Of a DNA stretch of 64,000 bases, positions 33,218 to 44,119 are shown in pieces. The stretch is from Branchipolynoe longqiensis (taxonomy: Eukaryota; Annelida; Polychaeta; Phyllodocida; Polynoidae). The DNA is taken from assembly GCA_030323885.1 (NCBI GenBank), contig CM059187.1, positions 128,011,525 to 128,075,524 on the forward strand, read 5' to 3'. Position 1 is the stretch's first letter, and each line of letters starts with the position of its first letter. The notes beneath the pieces were generated by a model that worked only from the letters and a program-made list of their open reading frames with translations, was not told the origin of the DNA and searched no databases. A program made the translations under genes and the position numbers.

Positions 33218-33570
33218 ACTGGGACGCGCTGACCGAATCGGTAAGAACACATGATTCCCATGTGGAAGGTCGGCACTTAAAAAAACCCGCCCAGTCAAAC
33301 CAAAGACTTACAAAATTGAGACTTGTTTCTACCTACCCTGGTGCTTACTTGGCATTACAAGGATAACAGACGGACTGGTTAACTCAGTATCAGGATAATG
33401 TGGCTGAGTGGAAAATTGGGTCATGGTGCCAGTGGCCTGGTCTTCCAGTGGGGCAGCACTATAAAGTCACCATAAGTGCACACTGTGACAAGTCGGTACC
33501 AGTCCTGATATGACCTTAGATTCTGGCTGGATGCTAACCCCCCCCCCCCCCCCCCCCCCCAAACCAACAA
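33218..33570 (+). mobile_element. SINE-A copy, head type 2, with C-run tail
   Basis: Head GGGACGCGCTGACCGAATCG. The body is collinear, and the 3' end (TTAGATTCTGGCTGGATGCT) is followed by a run of about 23 C and then AAACCAACAAA. Confidence 0.8.
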
Positions 33571-33652
33571 ATAGTATCCAATTAAGGGTTGCCTCTGGCC
33601 GGTGTCAGATTGCTACTCAGAGGTAATTGGTAAGGAACCACCTCAATACCTC

Positions 33653-33685
33653 TAACCTAACCTAAACTAACCTAACCTAACCTAA
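33653..33685 (-). repeat. (TTAGG)n-type short tract
   Basis: The plus strand reads TAACCTAACCTAAACTAACC and continues with two more CCTAA units, about six to seven in all with one imperfect. It is directly upstream of a SINE-C 3' end. Confidence 0.7.
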
Positions 33686-33699
33686 GCTTCCTCCTCCAC

Positions 33700-33835
33700 C
33701 CCCTTAAAAATCCTTTGGGTCAGGAAAAGTGTGGGCTTGGGCTTTCTATCATCAAACAGTCTAACAAATGAAAATAAGACTATTCAGACTTAATCATGAT
33801 GGGCAGTACACATTTTCCAGAAAAACACACAAAAA
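33700..33835 (+). mobile_element. SINE-C 3' fragment
   Basis: CTTTGGGTCAGGAAAAGTGT, then GGGCTTGGGCTTTCTATCAT, and the end GATGGGCAGTACACATTTTC match 17175-17275. Confidence 0.7.
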
Positions 33836-34878
33836 TGAGTTTCCCAAATAAACCTTCACGTTCATTTCCATGTGTCTATGTTCGACTAAATTTTCTTTTA
33901 TATATAAGGATTCGTTAGAATGTAGCCATTGTGCTATTTCTTTTTAATCACAGTCTGTTTATACTCTGTATTTGTTCTCTCTCCTAGTTTGAGGTAGCTT
34001 AATTGGAAAATGTAATGGGCATTGCAGCTAATGCATGTCCAGTTCTGATATAAATTGGAGACTTAATTAATTAATTTGATTGTTGCAGTTGGCCTAGGCA
34101 TGGAATAGTCCTTTCTCGTGGAGATTGCATGAAAAAATACCATACAATTGGCGGGCACCATCAACTTAGAGTTGTGCATAATTAACCTTAATCTCTTGTC
34201 TTTTTGAGTGTGTGTTTTTTAATACTGACAGCTCTCAAGTAGCAAACTAGGGTAGGTCTATAAAACACCAGACGCCAACCTAACAATTATTGCTTTCTAT
34301 TTTAAATGTTACCAGTTAACCCTTTGTAAAATTTCCCGATATTTAGACTTTTGAGGATGGTGTGAACTAGTCTATAGTAATTACAATTGTGTATTAAAAG
34401 GTAAATGGTATGTAAAGCCAGAGGCATTAAGGTATTATGTGGTGCTGGTGATCCTTTACTGAGTTAGATAGACATTGTTTAGTTGTAGATAGTGTGAGAG
34501 GGGCACTACTTTTAGTGTGACAGGGCCTTAGCAGCTCAGCTCACATACCCCTCCCCCCAATTGTTACCGGATCACTGCACACCCAGACACAACAGGGCAC
34601 TGTAGCCATCAATAACCAAGGCTTGGATACAGGCAGGTTGGATGTTCATTGGTTGGTTGCCGAATGCATAGTGCTGATTGGAGGAACTGATCAGGTGTGA
34701 CAGCCATTTTGGATTCATGAGATTATATAATAATAAACATGAGGGTGTAAGCTCTCTTCTGTGCACTTTCTACTCTTACCTTTCTCTTGCCTGTAGTGAT
34801 TTCATATTTAGCCTACCTACACAACCACAGCTGCCAGCCGTCGACTTTACACCTTGGTCCACCCTTACATCATTGATA
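33836..34878. other. AT-rich, nothing recognised
   Basis: More than 1 kb without repeat families or supported exons. Open frames at 34572-34938 have no motif. This may be ancient or single-copy intergenic or intronic DNA. Confidence 0.5.
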
Positions 34879-35203
34879 CCGGGCACGGTGGCCGAATCGG
34901 TACAGCACGGGCTTGCTTCATGTGTAGGAGATCGGTAGTTCGATTCCCGGTCGAGTCAAATCAATGACTTATAAAATTGATACTTTTCGCTTCTTAGTAT
35001 GGTGCTCGACATTAATAGGCTAGGGAAAGGATTGGTTAGTCAGTGTCAGGATAATGTGACTGAGTGAGATATCAGGTCATGATGCTGGCAGCCTGGTTTC
35101 CCAGTGGGGCAGCACTATTAAGGTGCGATGAGTGCGCACTGTCACAAGTCGGTACCCATCCTGATATGACCTTAGATGTTGCCAAACTCCAACAACCAAC
35201 TAT
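34879..35203 (+). mobile_element. SINE-A copy, head type 2
   Basis: Intact head (CCGGGCACGGTGGCCGAATC), box B AGTTCGATTCCC, and a full body ending GATGTTGCCAAACTCCAACA. Confidence 0.88.
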
Positions 35204-35734
35204 TGCTCCAACGCGGTTGAAAGAATACAACGGGTCCCTTCAAAAGCAGCATCACACATTCAAGCTCTTCATGCAAGCCATTGAGAAAAAGGTTCAATAA
35301 AATTAAATAAAATTAAAAGAAACAAATAGCCTTATTTTAATGCAGTCATCCTGGCAGGAAGGCAATTGTGAAACGGGGCTGTGCTTCATATCTGAAGGAT
35401 CTGGAAATCTCTTCTTATTTCTGTTAAAGTGCTGCCATGGTTACTGGCGGAAGCAGAAATTCTGGGGGAGGGGGGACGGAAGGATGTGTGACTGTGAATA
35501 AGACAGTGTCAGTAGGCGAATGCACGGCTTGTCCATTAATGTGGTCATAATCTCCAGTTTCATAGCAGCTTGAGACCAGGCGAATCTTGTTGATTCCCTC
35601 CCTCAATACCAGACCCCCCCCCCCCCCTCCCCCTCACCACCTGCCACTGCCACCCACTCCATTAATGCAACATTATAGCTTAATGCTGGTTTTGAATGCA
35701 GCCTCTCAGTTGCTCAGAAACAAACAAATTATGA
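35204..35734. other. No gene recognised
   Basis: It contains C runs at 35613-35628. No coding evidence. Confidence 0.5.
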
Positions 35735-37400
35735 CATGTCTCTGTGTGTCTGTGTGTGTATGTGTGTGTCTGTGTGTGTGTCTGTGTGTGTGTCTGTGTG
35801 TGTGTCTCTGGGTGTGTGACTATGTGTCTCTGTGTGTGTCTCTATGTGTGTTCTGTGTCTCTGTGTGTGTGTCTCTGAGAGAGAGACACACAGACACTCT
35901 CCCTCCCTCCCTCCCTCCCTCCCTGTGTCTGTGTGTGTGTCTCTGTGTGTGTGTTACTCTGTGTGTGTCTGTGTGTGTGTGTCTCTGTGTGTGTGTTACT
36001 CTGTGTGTGTGTCTGTGTGTGTCTGTGTGTGTGAGACACACACACAGACACACACAGAGTGTGTGTGAATATGTGTCTCCGTGTGTGTCTCTGTGTGTAT
36101 TCTGTGTCTGTGTGTGTGTCTGTGTGTGTGTCTCTGTGTCTTGGTGTGTCTGTGTGTATGTCTGTGTGTGTCTCTGTGTGTGTGTCTCTGTGTGTGTGAA
36201 TCTGTGTCTCTGTGTGTGTCTCTATGTGTGTGTGTGACTCTGTGTGTGTCTCTATGTGTGTGTCTGTGTCTCTGTGTGTGTCTCTGAGAGAGACACACAC
36301 AGACACTCTCCATCCCTCCCTCCCTCCCTCTCTCCCCCTCTCTCTCTCTCCCTCCCTCCCTCCCACACAGAGACACACACAGAGAGGCACACACAGAGAC
36401 ACACACAGCAACAGAGACACAAAGACACAGAGACAAACACACAGACACAGAGAGACACAGACAGACACACAGACACAGAAATACACACACATACACACAC
36501 AGAGACACAGAGACACACACAGAGACACACACAGAGACACACACACACAGTCACAGAGACACAAACAGAGACACACACAGACACACACAGAGACAAAGAG
36601 ACACACAGAGACACACACACAGACACACACAGACACACACATAGACAAAGAGACACACACAGAGACACAGAGACACACACACAGATTCAGACACAAAGAC
36701 ATACACACATACACAGAGAGACACACACAGACACAGAGACACACACACACAGACACACACATAGAGACACAGATACACACACAGAGACACAGAGACACAC
36801 ATACAGACACAGAGACCCACACACAGAGACAGAGAGAGACACACACACAGACACACACAGAGACACAGACACACACACAGACACAGAGACACATACAGAG
36901 ACACATACACAGAGACACACACACAGACACACACACAGACACAAAGACACATACAGAAACACACACACAGACACAGAGACACAGACACATACAGAGATAC
37001 ACACACAGACACACACACAGACACAGAGACACATACAGAGACACACACAGACACACACAGAGACAAAGAGACACACACAGAGACACACACAGATACAGGC
37101 ACAAAGACACAGAGACACACACATAGACACAGCGACACACATACAGACACAGAGACACACACACAAACACAGAGACACACACACAGACACACAGAGACAC
37201 ACACACACAGACACAGACACACACAGAGACACACACAGACACACACAGCCACACACAGAGACAAAGAGACACACACAGAGACACACACACAGATACAGAC
37301 ACAAAGACACAAAGACACACCCACATACACAGAGAGACACACACAGACACAGAGGCACACACAGAGACACACACAGAGACACACACAGAGACACAGAGAC
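35735..37400. repeat. TG/CA compound repeat with strand switch
   Basis: From 35735 to about 36290 the plus strand is TGTGTGTCTCTGTG-type repeat, briefly inverted at 35875-35935 and 36030-36065. After a CT-rich core at 36300-36365 the plus strand becomes CACACAGAGACACA-type repeat to 37400. The two halves are complementary, so the tract is a low-complexity inverted repeat of about 550 bp paired with about 1,035 bp. The open frames of up to 514 codons (Cys/Val/Ser or Thr/His/Arg) are translations of the repeat. Confidence 0.92.
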
Positions 37401-38169
37401 CAGTCGGCGGCTAGCACGCATATACTGTTTAAGATACGACCGACCGCACGCACCTCCCGATTTGCAATCGTCCCGATTCGTTTTTCGAATTGCTTGCGAT
37501 TTCAGTTTTAAGGCCTAAAACTGAGTTGTAATCGCAAATCGCGGACGTCTGGTGTGCTATGGTCCCGCACCCACCTACTGACTAACGAGGTCGTATGCGC
37601 GAATCGCGTCGTAAATGGTAGGTGTGTACCTAGCATAAGAAGCAACATTTATTCTTTGTATATGTCTTCATATTTCCCCGCTACCTTTGAGTTGAAAAAT
37701 ATAATACAACATGTGGTTTAATAAGATTTAAAAGTGAAATTGACGGCGTTCTCTGGCCGCCATCTTGTCTTTTTGCATTCTCTCCCATTTCACCAACTCT
37801 GTGCCGATGTAAGTAACCATTTGACAGTGGAGCCAGGCATTGTACTTCGAGTTCCATACTAAAGCTATTTTCGCCTGTATTTACAATACGTTGTCGTGCA
37901 CACTAGTGGCGAATATATAGTGGTGCCCCCCTGGAAATCAGGCCGCAGCCAACATGATTCGAAATCCCACTCAGTCATGTTACGTTGTGGAAGTTGTGTA
38001 TGTTGTGTATGTTGTGTATGTTGTGTATGTTGTGTATGTTGTGTATGTTGTGTATGTTGTGTATTTTATGTTTATTATATTATAGATCTAATATAAACCA
38101 TCTATACAATGTGCATAAATATGTAATTTATAATACATAACACATGGATGTATATATGTAATAAATATA
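37401..38169. other. No supported gene; possible YY1 site and 9-bp repeat
   Basis: GCCGCCATCTTG at 37756-37767 is a perfect YY1-type core of the kind found at animal promoters; read on the minus strand it overlaps an ATG (AAGATGGCGGC) whose frame closes after 11 codons. A (GTTGTGTAT)n tract of about eight units lies at 37990-38063. No exon could be supported. Confidence 0.4.
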
Positions 38170-38215
38170 GTTGGTTGGTTGTTGGAGTCTTACGTCCTGG
38201 CAACATCTAAGGTTA
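38170..38215 (-). mobile_element. SINE-A 3' fragment followed by a TA palindrome
   Basis: GGTTGGTTGTTGGAGTCTTA through GGCAACATCTAAGG is the end of SINE-A in reverse. It is followed at 38216-38290 by TATATATGATATATGG-type sequence with internal inverted symmetry. Confidence 0.65.
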
Positions 38216-38373
38216 TATATATATATGATATATGGTATATACCATATATATCATAAATATCATATATCATATAACATATATATAATATTCTATTATATTT
38301 CCTTGAGGGGTTTGGGGGGAGGTGGCGGGGTGTGTGTCTTTACTTCGGATCAGTGATCGGTGTGCACAGACCT

Positions 38374-38640
38374 GAGGAGGTTGGGGAGGTTGGGGAGGTT
38401 GGGGAGGTTGGGGAGGTGCAGATGGAGGGGACGGTGGGGACGCTGGGGGTGGTGGGCGTGGTGGGGATGGGGCGGGCGGTGGGGACGGTGCGGGCGGTGG
38501 GGACGGTGGGGACGGTGGGAAGATGGTGGGGAGATGGTGGGGGTGGTGGGGAGGGTGGGATGGTGGGGTGGTGGGGTGGTGGGGGTTGTGGGGAGGGTGG
38601 GGGGTGGGGGAGGGTGGGGGTGGGGGAGGGGGGGTGCGGA
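38374..38640 (+). repeat. G-rich tandem array (GGTTGGGGA and GGTGGGGACG)
   Basis: It starts with four units of GAGGTTGGG and continues as GGTGGGGACGGTGGG-like repeats. Both open frames through it (Gly/Val/Trp plus; Pro/His/Thr minus) are repeat translations. Confidence 0.85.
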
Positions 38641-38652
38641 GGCGGTGAACAC

Positions 38653-38727
38653 CAGGTTGGTTGGTGTTGGTTGGTGTTGGTTGGTGTTGGTTGGTGTTGG
38701 TTGGTGTTGGTTGGTGTTGGTTGGTGG
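38653..38727 (+). repeat. (GGTTGGTGTT)n array
   Basis: About seven units of a 10-bp repeat: GGTTGGTGTTGGTTGGTGTT. Pairs of G dinucleotides at 2-3 base spacing allow two-tetrad quadruplexes. Confidence 0.9.
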
Positions 38728-39368
38728 TGACCAGGATGAAGCCGAAGGCGGAGTGTCGGTGAATCGGCAAAACGCTGAGAATGCGGTCGGGTCAGCAAGT
38801 TGATTGTCGCCTTATATGGGTTGGTCGGATCGGATTGGGCGGGAGAGCGGGAGGTATTGGTGAGTAGACCTTGTGTGTAGGTGGTGGTGGTCGGGGGTAG
38901 TAAGGATGAGGATATCGGGGGGGGGGGGGGTTGAGAGCAGGGTTTGGTCAATGAATTCTGATGACAAGGTCGGCGAAGGTCGTCGCCTGGAGAACGACGC
39001 GGTCAATGCTCATTGAGACCCGCCGCCCTGGAGCCATCCAAGCGGTCAAGGATCAAGATAAAGCGATGCAGGAATTGCATAAGAAATTGGTCCGCTGACC
39101 TGAGGCGGGCGTGGTGGCTGGAGGGTGAGGATGCGGGTGGGGATGGGGATGGGGATGGGGGTGGGAGGGTGGGGGTGGGGTTGGATGACGGGTGTGGCTC
39201 TGCGGATGGAGATAGCCCGGAGACCCGCTAGATCGGCCATGGCACCCACCAGGAGGTGGTTGGTTGGTGTGTGTGTGGGGGGGGGGGGGAGACAAGGGCG
39301 GCGGAGCTATCTACCGTATGGGTGCGAGTAAGCTACACTTCCATCAAATCATGTCTCCGCTTTGGGCC
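38728..39368. other. No supported gene; G-rich stretches
   Basis: A G run at 38918-38930 and GGGGATGGGGATGGGGATGG at 39138-39157. No coding evidence despite several open frames. Confidence 0.5.
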
Positions 39369-39635
39369 ACCAGAAGGAATGCCGAATGAGTTGAGCATCT
39401 GACCCTTGTTTTGGTAGATCGGAGTTCGAACCCTGGTTGAGTCAGAGCAATGACTTAAAAATTCGGGATAATGTGACTAATTAGGATATCAGGTCATGCT
39501 GCCGGTAGCCTGGTCTCCCAGCGGGGCAGCACTATAAAGTTGCCATTAGTGTGCACTTTCACAAGTCGGTACCCGTCCTGATATGACTTTAGATGTTGCC
39601 AGGACATAAAACTCCAACAACCAACCAACCAATCG
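39369..39635 (+). mobile_element. SINE-A copy, head type 1, with internal deletion
   Basis: The head (CCAGAAGGAATGCCGAATGA) and both ends are present. The segment between AAAATT and GGGATAATGTGACT (about 75 bases in other copies) is deleted. Confidence 0.8.
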
Positions 39636-40639
39636 AGGGGTAAACCCTACTTAAATGTTTAAATAGCCTATGAACCAAGCTAAGACTGAGAAGAGAACCA
39701 ACACCGACTGGCCATTCAAAGTTGGATGCGACTTTGAACAATTATGAATAATTTCCAGGAGAACTCTGAGGAGACCCATGAAGTGGTTGCTCATGCAGGC
39801 GTGGATTACCCCTTACCCCAACCTCCACCACCACCTACAACCCGGGTTTACCTGAATAATTACGCCGATTATCAGCCGTCGGTCCATCTTCATGATTGCA
39901 ATTTAGAAATGCCGAGTGTTTTCAGAAAAGAAAAAGAAAAATAAGACATGAAATTAATATAACTTATAAACTTAAGGAATTCATGTGATGAAGTACGGTA
40001 GTTTCACTGTGAGTTTATTTCCCTCGAGAGGTATCGCACATATATAAAATTGAAGCCGTGAGTTGGTCGCTGAGTGGGTTTCCTCAGTAATCAGGTGTAG
40101 TGCCACCTTATGGGTTTGTCTGCGTTTGTCGGCCATGTAGTAGGATAATCCGTGAAACTGACTGCCTCTTGGGTGATACTGTTTTACTAGTAGCAACAGT
40201 CTATTGCCACTTAACTATATATATAATAGTACATATATATATATATATAGATAAATTGTTCCCTTTGGGGAAGTCATGATCTGCAACAAATTAAATCCAT
40301 CATTTACTTTATATTGAGTAGTTTAGATAAGAGTATCCGTCTGGGAGAAGCTGAGATACATAAGGATATGTGTGCATATATAGTTTGATGGGGTTTTACC
40401 AGGTAAAGTTATTCAAGCTGTGTCCCCGAGAGGAGCCTTTGTGTGTACGGCTGGTGCGTCATGGCAACTGGCCCTAAGCAAGCCAACTAAATCGCCCTGA
40501 TCCAGTTCATCATACCTCTCATAACCCCTCACCTCTCAACCCCCACTCCCCACCCATCACACCTCACCGCTCAGCTCGCACCACTCGCCACTCACCATTC
40601 ACCCACATGGAACCGACAAGGATTGGGTTTCCCGCAGCC
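39636..40639. other. No supported gene
   Basis: A 66-codon frame (39744-39944, plus) is open and has mixed composition, but has no motif or splice support. A TA microsatellite is at 40230-40246. The rest is unassigned. Confidence 0.45.
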
Positions 40640-41535
40640 TGACCTGCATAGGATACGCCCACCTTCTCTCCCACCCACCCTCCCACCCACCCACCCTCCA
40701 GCCCACCCTCCGTCAAAACCACCCCTCCCGGGCGGCCGACCAGCCACTCTCCTCTCCTCTCGAAATCACTCCCTCACACCCCACCCCTCTCTCCTCTCTA
40801 CCTCCTCTCTCCCTCCTCTCTCCCTCCTCTCCCGCTCCTCTCTCCCTCCTCTCTCCCTCCTCTCTCCCTCCTCTCTTCCTACTCTCTCCATCCGCTCTCC
40901 CTCCTCTCCCCCTCCTCTCTCCCTCCTCTATCCCTCCTCTCTGCCTCCTCTCTGCCTCCTCTCTGCCTCCTCTCTGCCTCCTCTCTGCCTCCTCTCTTCC
41001 TCCTCTCTCCCTCCTCTCTCCCTCCTCTCTCCCTCCTCTCTCCCTCCTCTCTCCCTCCTCTCAGCCTCCTCTCTCCCTCCTCTCTCCCTCCTCTTTCCGT
41101 CCTCTTTCCGTCCTCTCTCCCTCCTCTCTCCCTCCTCTCTCCCTCCTCGCTCCCTCCTCCATCGCTCCTCCATCCTCCCTCTCCCTCCTCTCTCCCTCCT
41201 CGCTCCCTCCTCCATCCCTCCTCCATCCCTCCTCTCTCCCTCCTCTCTCCCTCCTCTCTCCCTCCTCTCTCCCTCCTCTCTCCCTCCTCTCTCCCTCCTC
41301 TCTCCCTCCTCTCTCCCTCCTCGCTCCCTCCTCTATCCCTCCTCTATCCCTCCTCTATCCCTCCTCTCTCCCTCCTCTCTCCCTCCTCTCTCCCCCTCTC
41401 TCCCTCCTCTCTCCTCCTCTCTCCCTCCTCTCTCCCTCCTCTCTCCCTCCTCTCTCCATCCTCTCTCCCTCCTCTCTCCCTCCTCTCTCCCTCCTCTCTC
41501 CCTCCGCTCCCCCTCCTCTCCCATTTCTCTTTCCC
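40640..41535. repeat. CCTCCTCTCTC-type minisatellite
   Basis: A 12-bp unit (CTCTCCCTCCTC) with variants such as TCTGCC, TCTTCC, TCCATC and TATCCC, from about 40790 to 41535, preceded by CCACCC-rich sequence. The 343-codon Ser/Leu/Pro frame is a repeat reading. Confidence 0.9.
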
Positions 41536-42239
41536 CCTTCCATAAGTGCCTTCCAGATCCATCTAAGAATTGGAGGGGGGGATCTCGTGAAATTGGTCAG
41601 TTATCTAACACTTGGTCTGCCTCATCGTTACCTGTCAATGTGAGTGGTCAGTAAGAGGAGTGCGCTGTAGGGACTGCAAAGTGATGGTGGGTGTGGGTGT
41701 GGGTGTGTGGTTGCGGGTGAGGATGGGGGTGAGGTAGGGGTGATGAAGTGAATGGGTGTCATGCAGTGACCCGCCACCTAGCGTGCAAGTCCAGCGTCAG
41801 GTCATGTGTGTATGTCTGTTCACCTATCAGTGTGCGTCTGTATGTAGGGAGTTAATGGCGCCCCCCTGCCTTCCCCCTCCCCTCCCGCTCCCCCCCACCC
41901 CCCTGACACATCCTCTCCACATGTTTCCAGCCATTGTCGTCTCAGAAATCCCCTATATCGCTGAGTGGTCGGCTCATTTCGCGCTCTGGAGGTCACCTGT
42001 ATGCAACAATTCTGTTCACCCGACTAGCTCTGACCGATATTTATTTGTAAACCCAACTAATAACTACACTTCCGGTCAATTTAATTAAACATATGCTGTG
42101 TATTCAGTCAATGATTCATACATAGCATTGACGATTTATATCCAAGGTTATTTTCTTCTCTTTTTTTCTCCGTTTGGGATGTTCATTGTGATATTGCTTG
42201 CTTGCATTAGAAACATGTAATTATATTTAGTTGGGCATT
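41536..42239. other. No supported gene; GT-rich and C-run patches
   Basis: GGTGTGGGTGTGGGTGTGTG at 41691-41710 and C runs at 41862-41902. ACTTCCGG (ETS-type, minus orientation) occurs at 42068-42075, the outer edge of the promoter-like region that follows. Confidence 0.45.
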
Positions 42240-42621
42240 AGATCGAATTTTAGCAAACTTGCGCGAGTATTCCGGTGTGGAATCATTCGCGCACGCGCGG
42301 CATTACCAATTCCGAAACTGTTACGTAAGCACCAGAGTCCCGAAGGCCAGAGTGGGGGGGGGGGGCGAAGAGGAGAGTGGGAGGGGGTGAGGGAGGGAGA
42401 AGGAGGGAGTTCGGTATGAGTCACAGACGGAGAGAAGTTTGCGGAAACTTTCTCCTCGTCCTGAAGAGAATAGAACTAGGTTCCCTAACCCCGGAACGCC
42501 CAGATCTTATGCGCGCGCATCAATAGCTACCGGAAGTGGAAGCACACAATGCTACCGTCTGCCATTGTTGATCACGTGATTAGCGAAGTGCTGACCAGAG
42601 TCAGGTAGTAACAAAGGAACC
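42240..42621 (+). promoter_or_regulatory. CpG-rich housekeeping-type promoter candidate
   Basis: CpG density rises sharply. CGCGCACGCGCG at 42288-42299 is a perfect NRF1-type site, and TGCGCGCGCATC at 42510-42521 is a near match. ACCGGAAGTGG at 42529-42539 is a consensus ETS site. ATCACGTGAT at 42571-42580 is a palindromic CACGTG E-box. There is no TATA box, as expected of such promoters. A G run (42353-42366) lies inside. The order NRF1, ETS, E-box, then an ATG with a splice donor (42622-42696) suggests transcription to the right. Motifs are seen; function is inferred. Confidence 0.5.
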
Positions 42622-43026
42622 ATGAAGTTATCGAACTTAGGAGAACGCTTTGATGCTCTTGGCTTTTGTTGTGAACAATCTGGAATGGTTGTAAGTATAT
42701 ATATACATATATATATACACATACACAATTTTACTGGTGTTAGTAGTATTCACCAGTTGTATTCCAGTTGAATAACATCTCTCTTTGTTCAGCACCTAAC
42801 TGCTGGGATTCCATCCTAAACGATTATGAATCATTTAAATTGTGTATGGATGAAATGGTAGGCATAACTTATGTCTGTTGTTTTTCCAAAGTTTGTGCTT
42901 TGTTTCCAGTTGAATAGCAATCCTTCTGATCAATGAGATACTGGTCTTCTACCAGTTAGGGTACATTATCTCCATCTCTCTCAGATGGATATTCTGAACC
43001 CAAATAGTCAACTTGAAGTTAAATAG
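42622..43026 (+). CDS. Candidate small three-exon gene, product unknown
   Basis: Proposed coding exons are 42622-42690 (23 codons), 42768-42857 (30 codons) and 42985-43026 (13 codons plus stop), about 66 residues. The ATG has A at -3 and lies about 90 bases downstream of an ETS site. Exon 1 begins MKLSNLGERFDALGF and is followed by GTAAGT; exon 2 is preceded by ATTCCAG and includes CWDSILNDYESFK; its donor is the weaker GTAGGC. Exon 3 follows a strong acceptor (CCATCTCTCTCAG). All junctions are phase 0 and no exon has an internal stop. The introns (77 and 127 bp) are short. I do not recognise the protein. Short exons can be open by chance, so only promoter context and matching splice phases support this. 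Exon 3 may instead be untranslated, or further exons may lie downstream. Confidence 0.3.
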
Positions 43027-43346
43027 GAAACGGTAGGATTATTCGTTGCAGACTCTGGCTTCACTAAAGGGAAGTATCTATTTATGTGTGTATGTATTTA
43101 TATATATATACACAGATATATATCGATATATATATATATAGTTAAGTGACCTGCTACTGCTGCTTAAACATTATCACCCGAAAGGCAGTTAGCTTCACAA
43201 ATATTCTTCCTACATGGCTGACAAAAAATACAAATGTATAAGGTTGTGCCACACCTGATGTTGTGACTAAAATGATTAGATGGTACATGTATTGTACTAG
43301 CCCATGGCTTATCATGAAACTGAATCTCCCAATGTGTAAGATCGCA
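43027..43346. other. AT-rich, nothing recognised
   Basis: TA-rich sequence (43098-43141). It could be the 3' untranslated part or an intron of the candidate gene. No further exon is supported. Confidence 0.4.
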
Positions 43347-43446
43347 ACGCGAAGGAACCGGGTGGATGATGGATGGATCGGCTTCCCATGTGGGAGGTCA
43401 CGAATTCAAAGCCCGACTGATTCAAACCAGTGACTTACAAATTTGA
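43347..43446 (+). mobile_element. SINE-A head half (host of nested insertions)
   Basis: A diverged type 2 head (ACCGGGTGGATGATGG) with CACGAATTCAAAGCCC as box B region, then CAAACCAGTGACTTACAAAT. The rest of this SINE continues at 44029-44119 and, beyond the YR retrotransposon, at 49353-49495. Confidence 0.7.
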
Positions 43447-44028
43447 CCCTAACTGGTAGAAGACCAGTATTACAAATACGGAAACTGGCCCTACTAAGTA
43501 CTAAGGAATTCGAAATGACTGCGCAGTCCGTCTGGGTATGTGTACTGGCACAAACCAAAGCAGAACCGAACATGCCATGTTCATGCATCCGATTCACCCA
43601 GAAATACAAAATGGCTAACCATACAACACAACCATCCCACCTAGTCGCAGTCCTGAAGGGTCCAGGGATGTTCTGGCACACTGGTGTACTATCTAAGGAC
43701 AGGGCATGGGTGAAAGGATGCTGTAACAAACCACAATGGGATGGGATCCTCTCCTGCAGGCCTGTATGTCATCTCCGTATATGTACATAGTAGGCTAAGT
43801 TATCATATACAGGTTAGGAAAATACGTAGAAAATTCAAAAAAACTAATATAGAATCTACTAACACCCACAGCTGCAAAGGTTGGCCCGAGAAAGATCAGG
43901 TAAACACTTCTGAGTGCGGGACCAGACTAATCCAGTATCACAGCTGTCCAGCATTGAAAACAAGCACCCTCACAGGAGCTTATATATTATGGGCAGAATA
44001 AAAAACTTGTCACCAAAAAAAAGAAAGA
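43447..44028. mobile_element. Unassigned insertion inside SINE-A
   Basis: About 580 bp separates the head and body of one SINE-A. Its first 24 bases (CCCTAACTGGTAGAAGACCA onward) are the exact reverse complement of 42938-42961. It ends in an A-rich stretch (GGGCAGAATAAAAAAC, then A runs to 44022). Two open frames (43443-43790 and 43741-44001, plus) overlap but show no recognisable domain. The A-rich end suggests retroposition, the matching inverted 24-mer a fold-back element; neither is settled. Confidence 0.4.
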
Positions 44029-44119
44029 AATTGTTTCTTCCTGGCTTGCCACTAAGGCATTACATGTAGCAGGATATATCAAGTACAACATTGCTCAGCA
44101 TCATCATAATATGATTGAG
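44029..44119 (+). mobile_element. SINE-A middle part, ends at the YR element
   Basis: TTCTTCCTGGCTTGCCACTA through CATCATAATATGATTGAG aligns without gaps to the SINE-A segment ending GGATAATGTGACTGAG. It stops at the first base of the YR retrotransposon. Confidence 0.8.

Noticed and set aside
35735..36290. CRISPR-like array
   Set aside because: The regular spacing is that of a compound microsatellite. There are no unique spacers, and the DNA is animal-like.
35842..37386. Open frame of 514 codons rich in Cys and Val
   Set aside because: It is the translation of the TG/CA compound repeat; the opposite strand is equally open.
38653..38727. Telomeric repeat
   Set aside because: The GGTTGGTGTT unit does not match any animal telomere repeat and is internal to the sequence.
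40623..41654. Open frame of 343 codons rich in Ser, Leu and Pro
   Set aside because: It is a translation of a 12-bp CT repeat.
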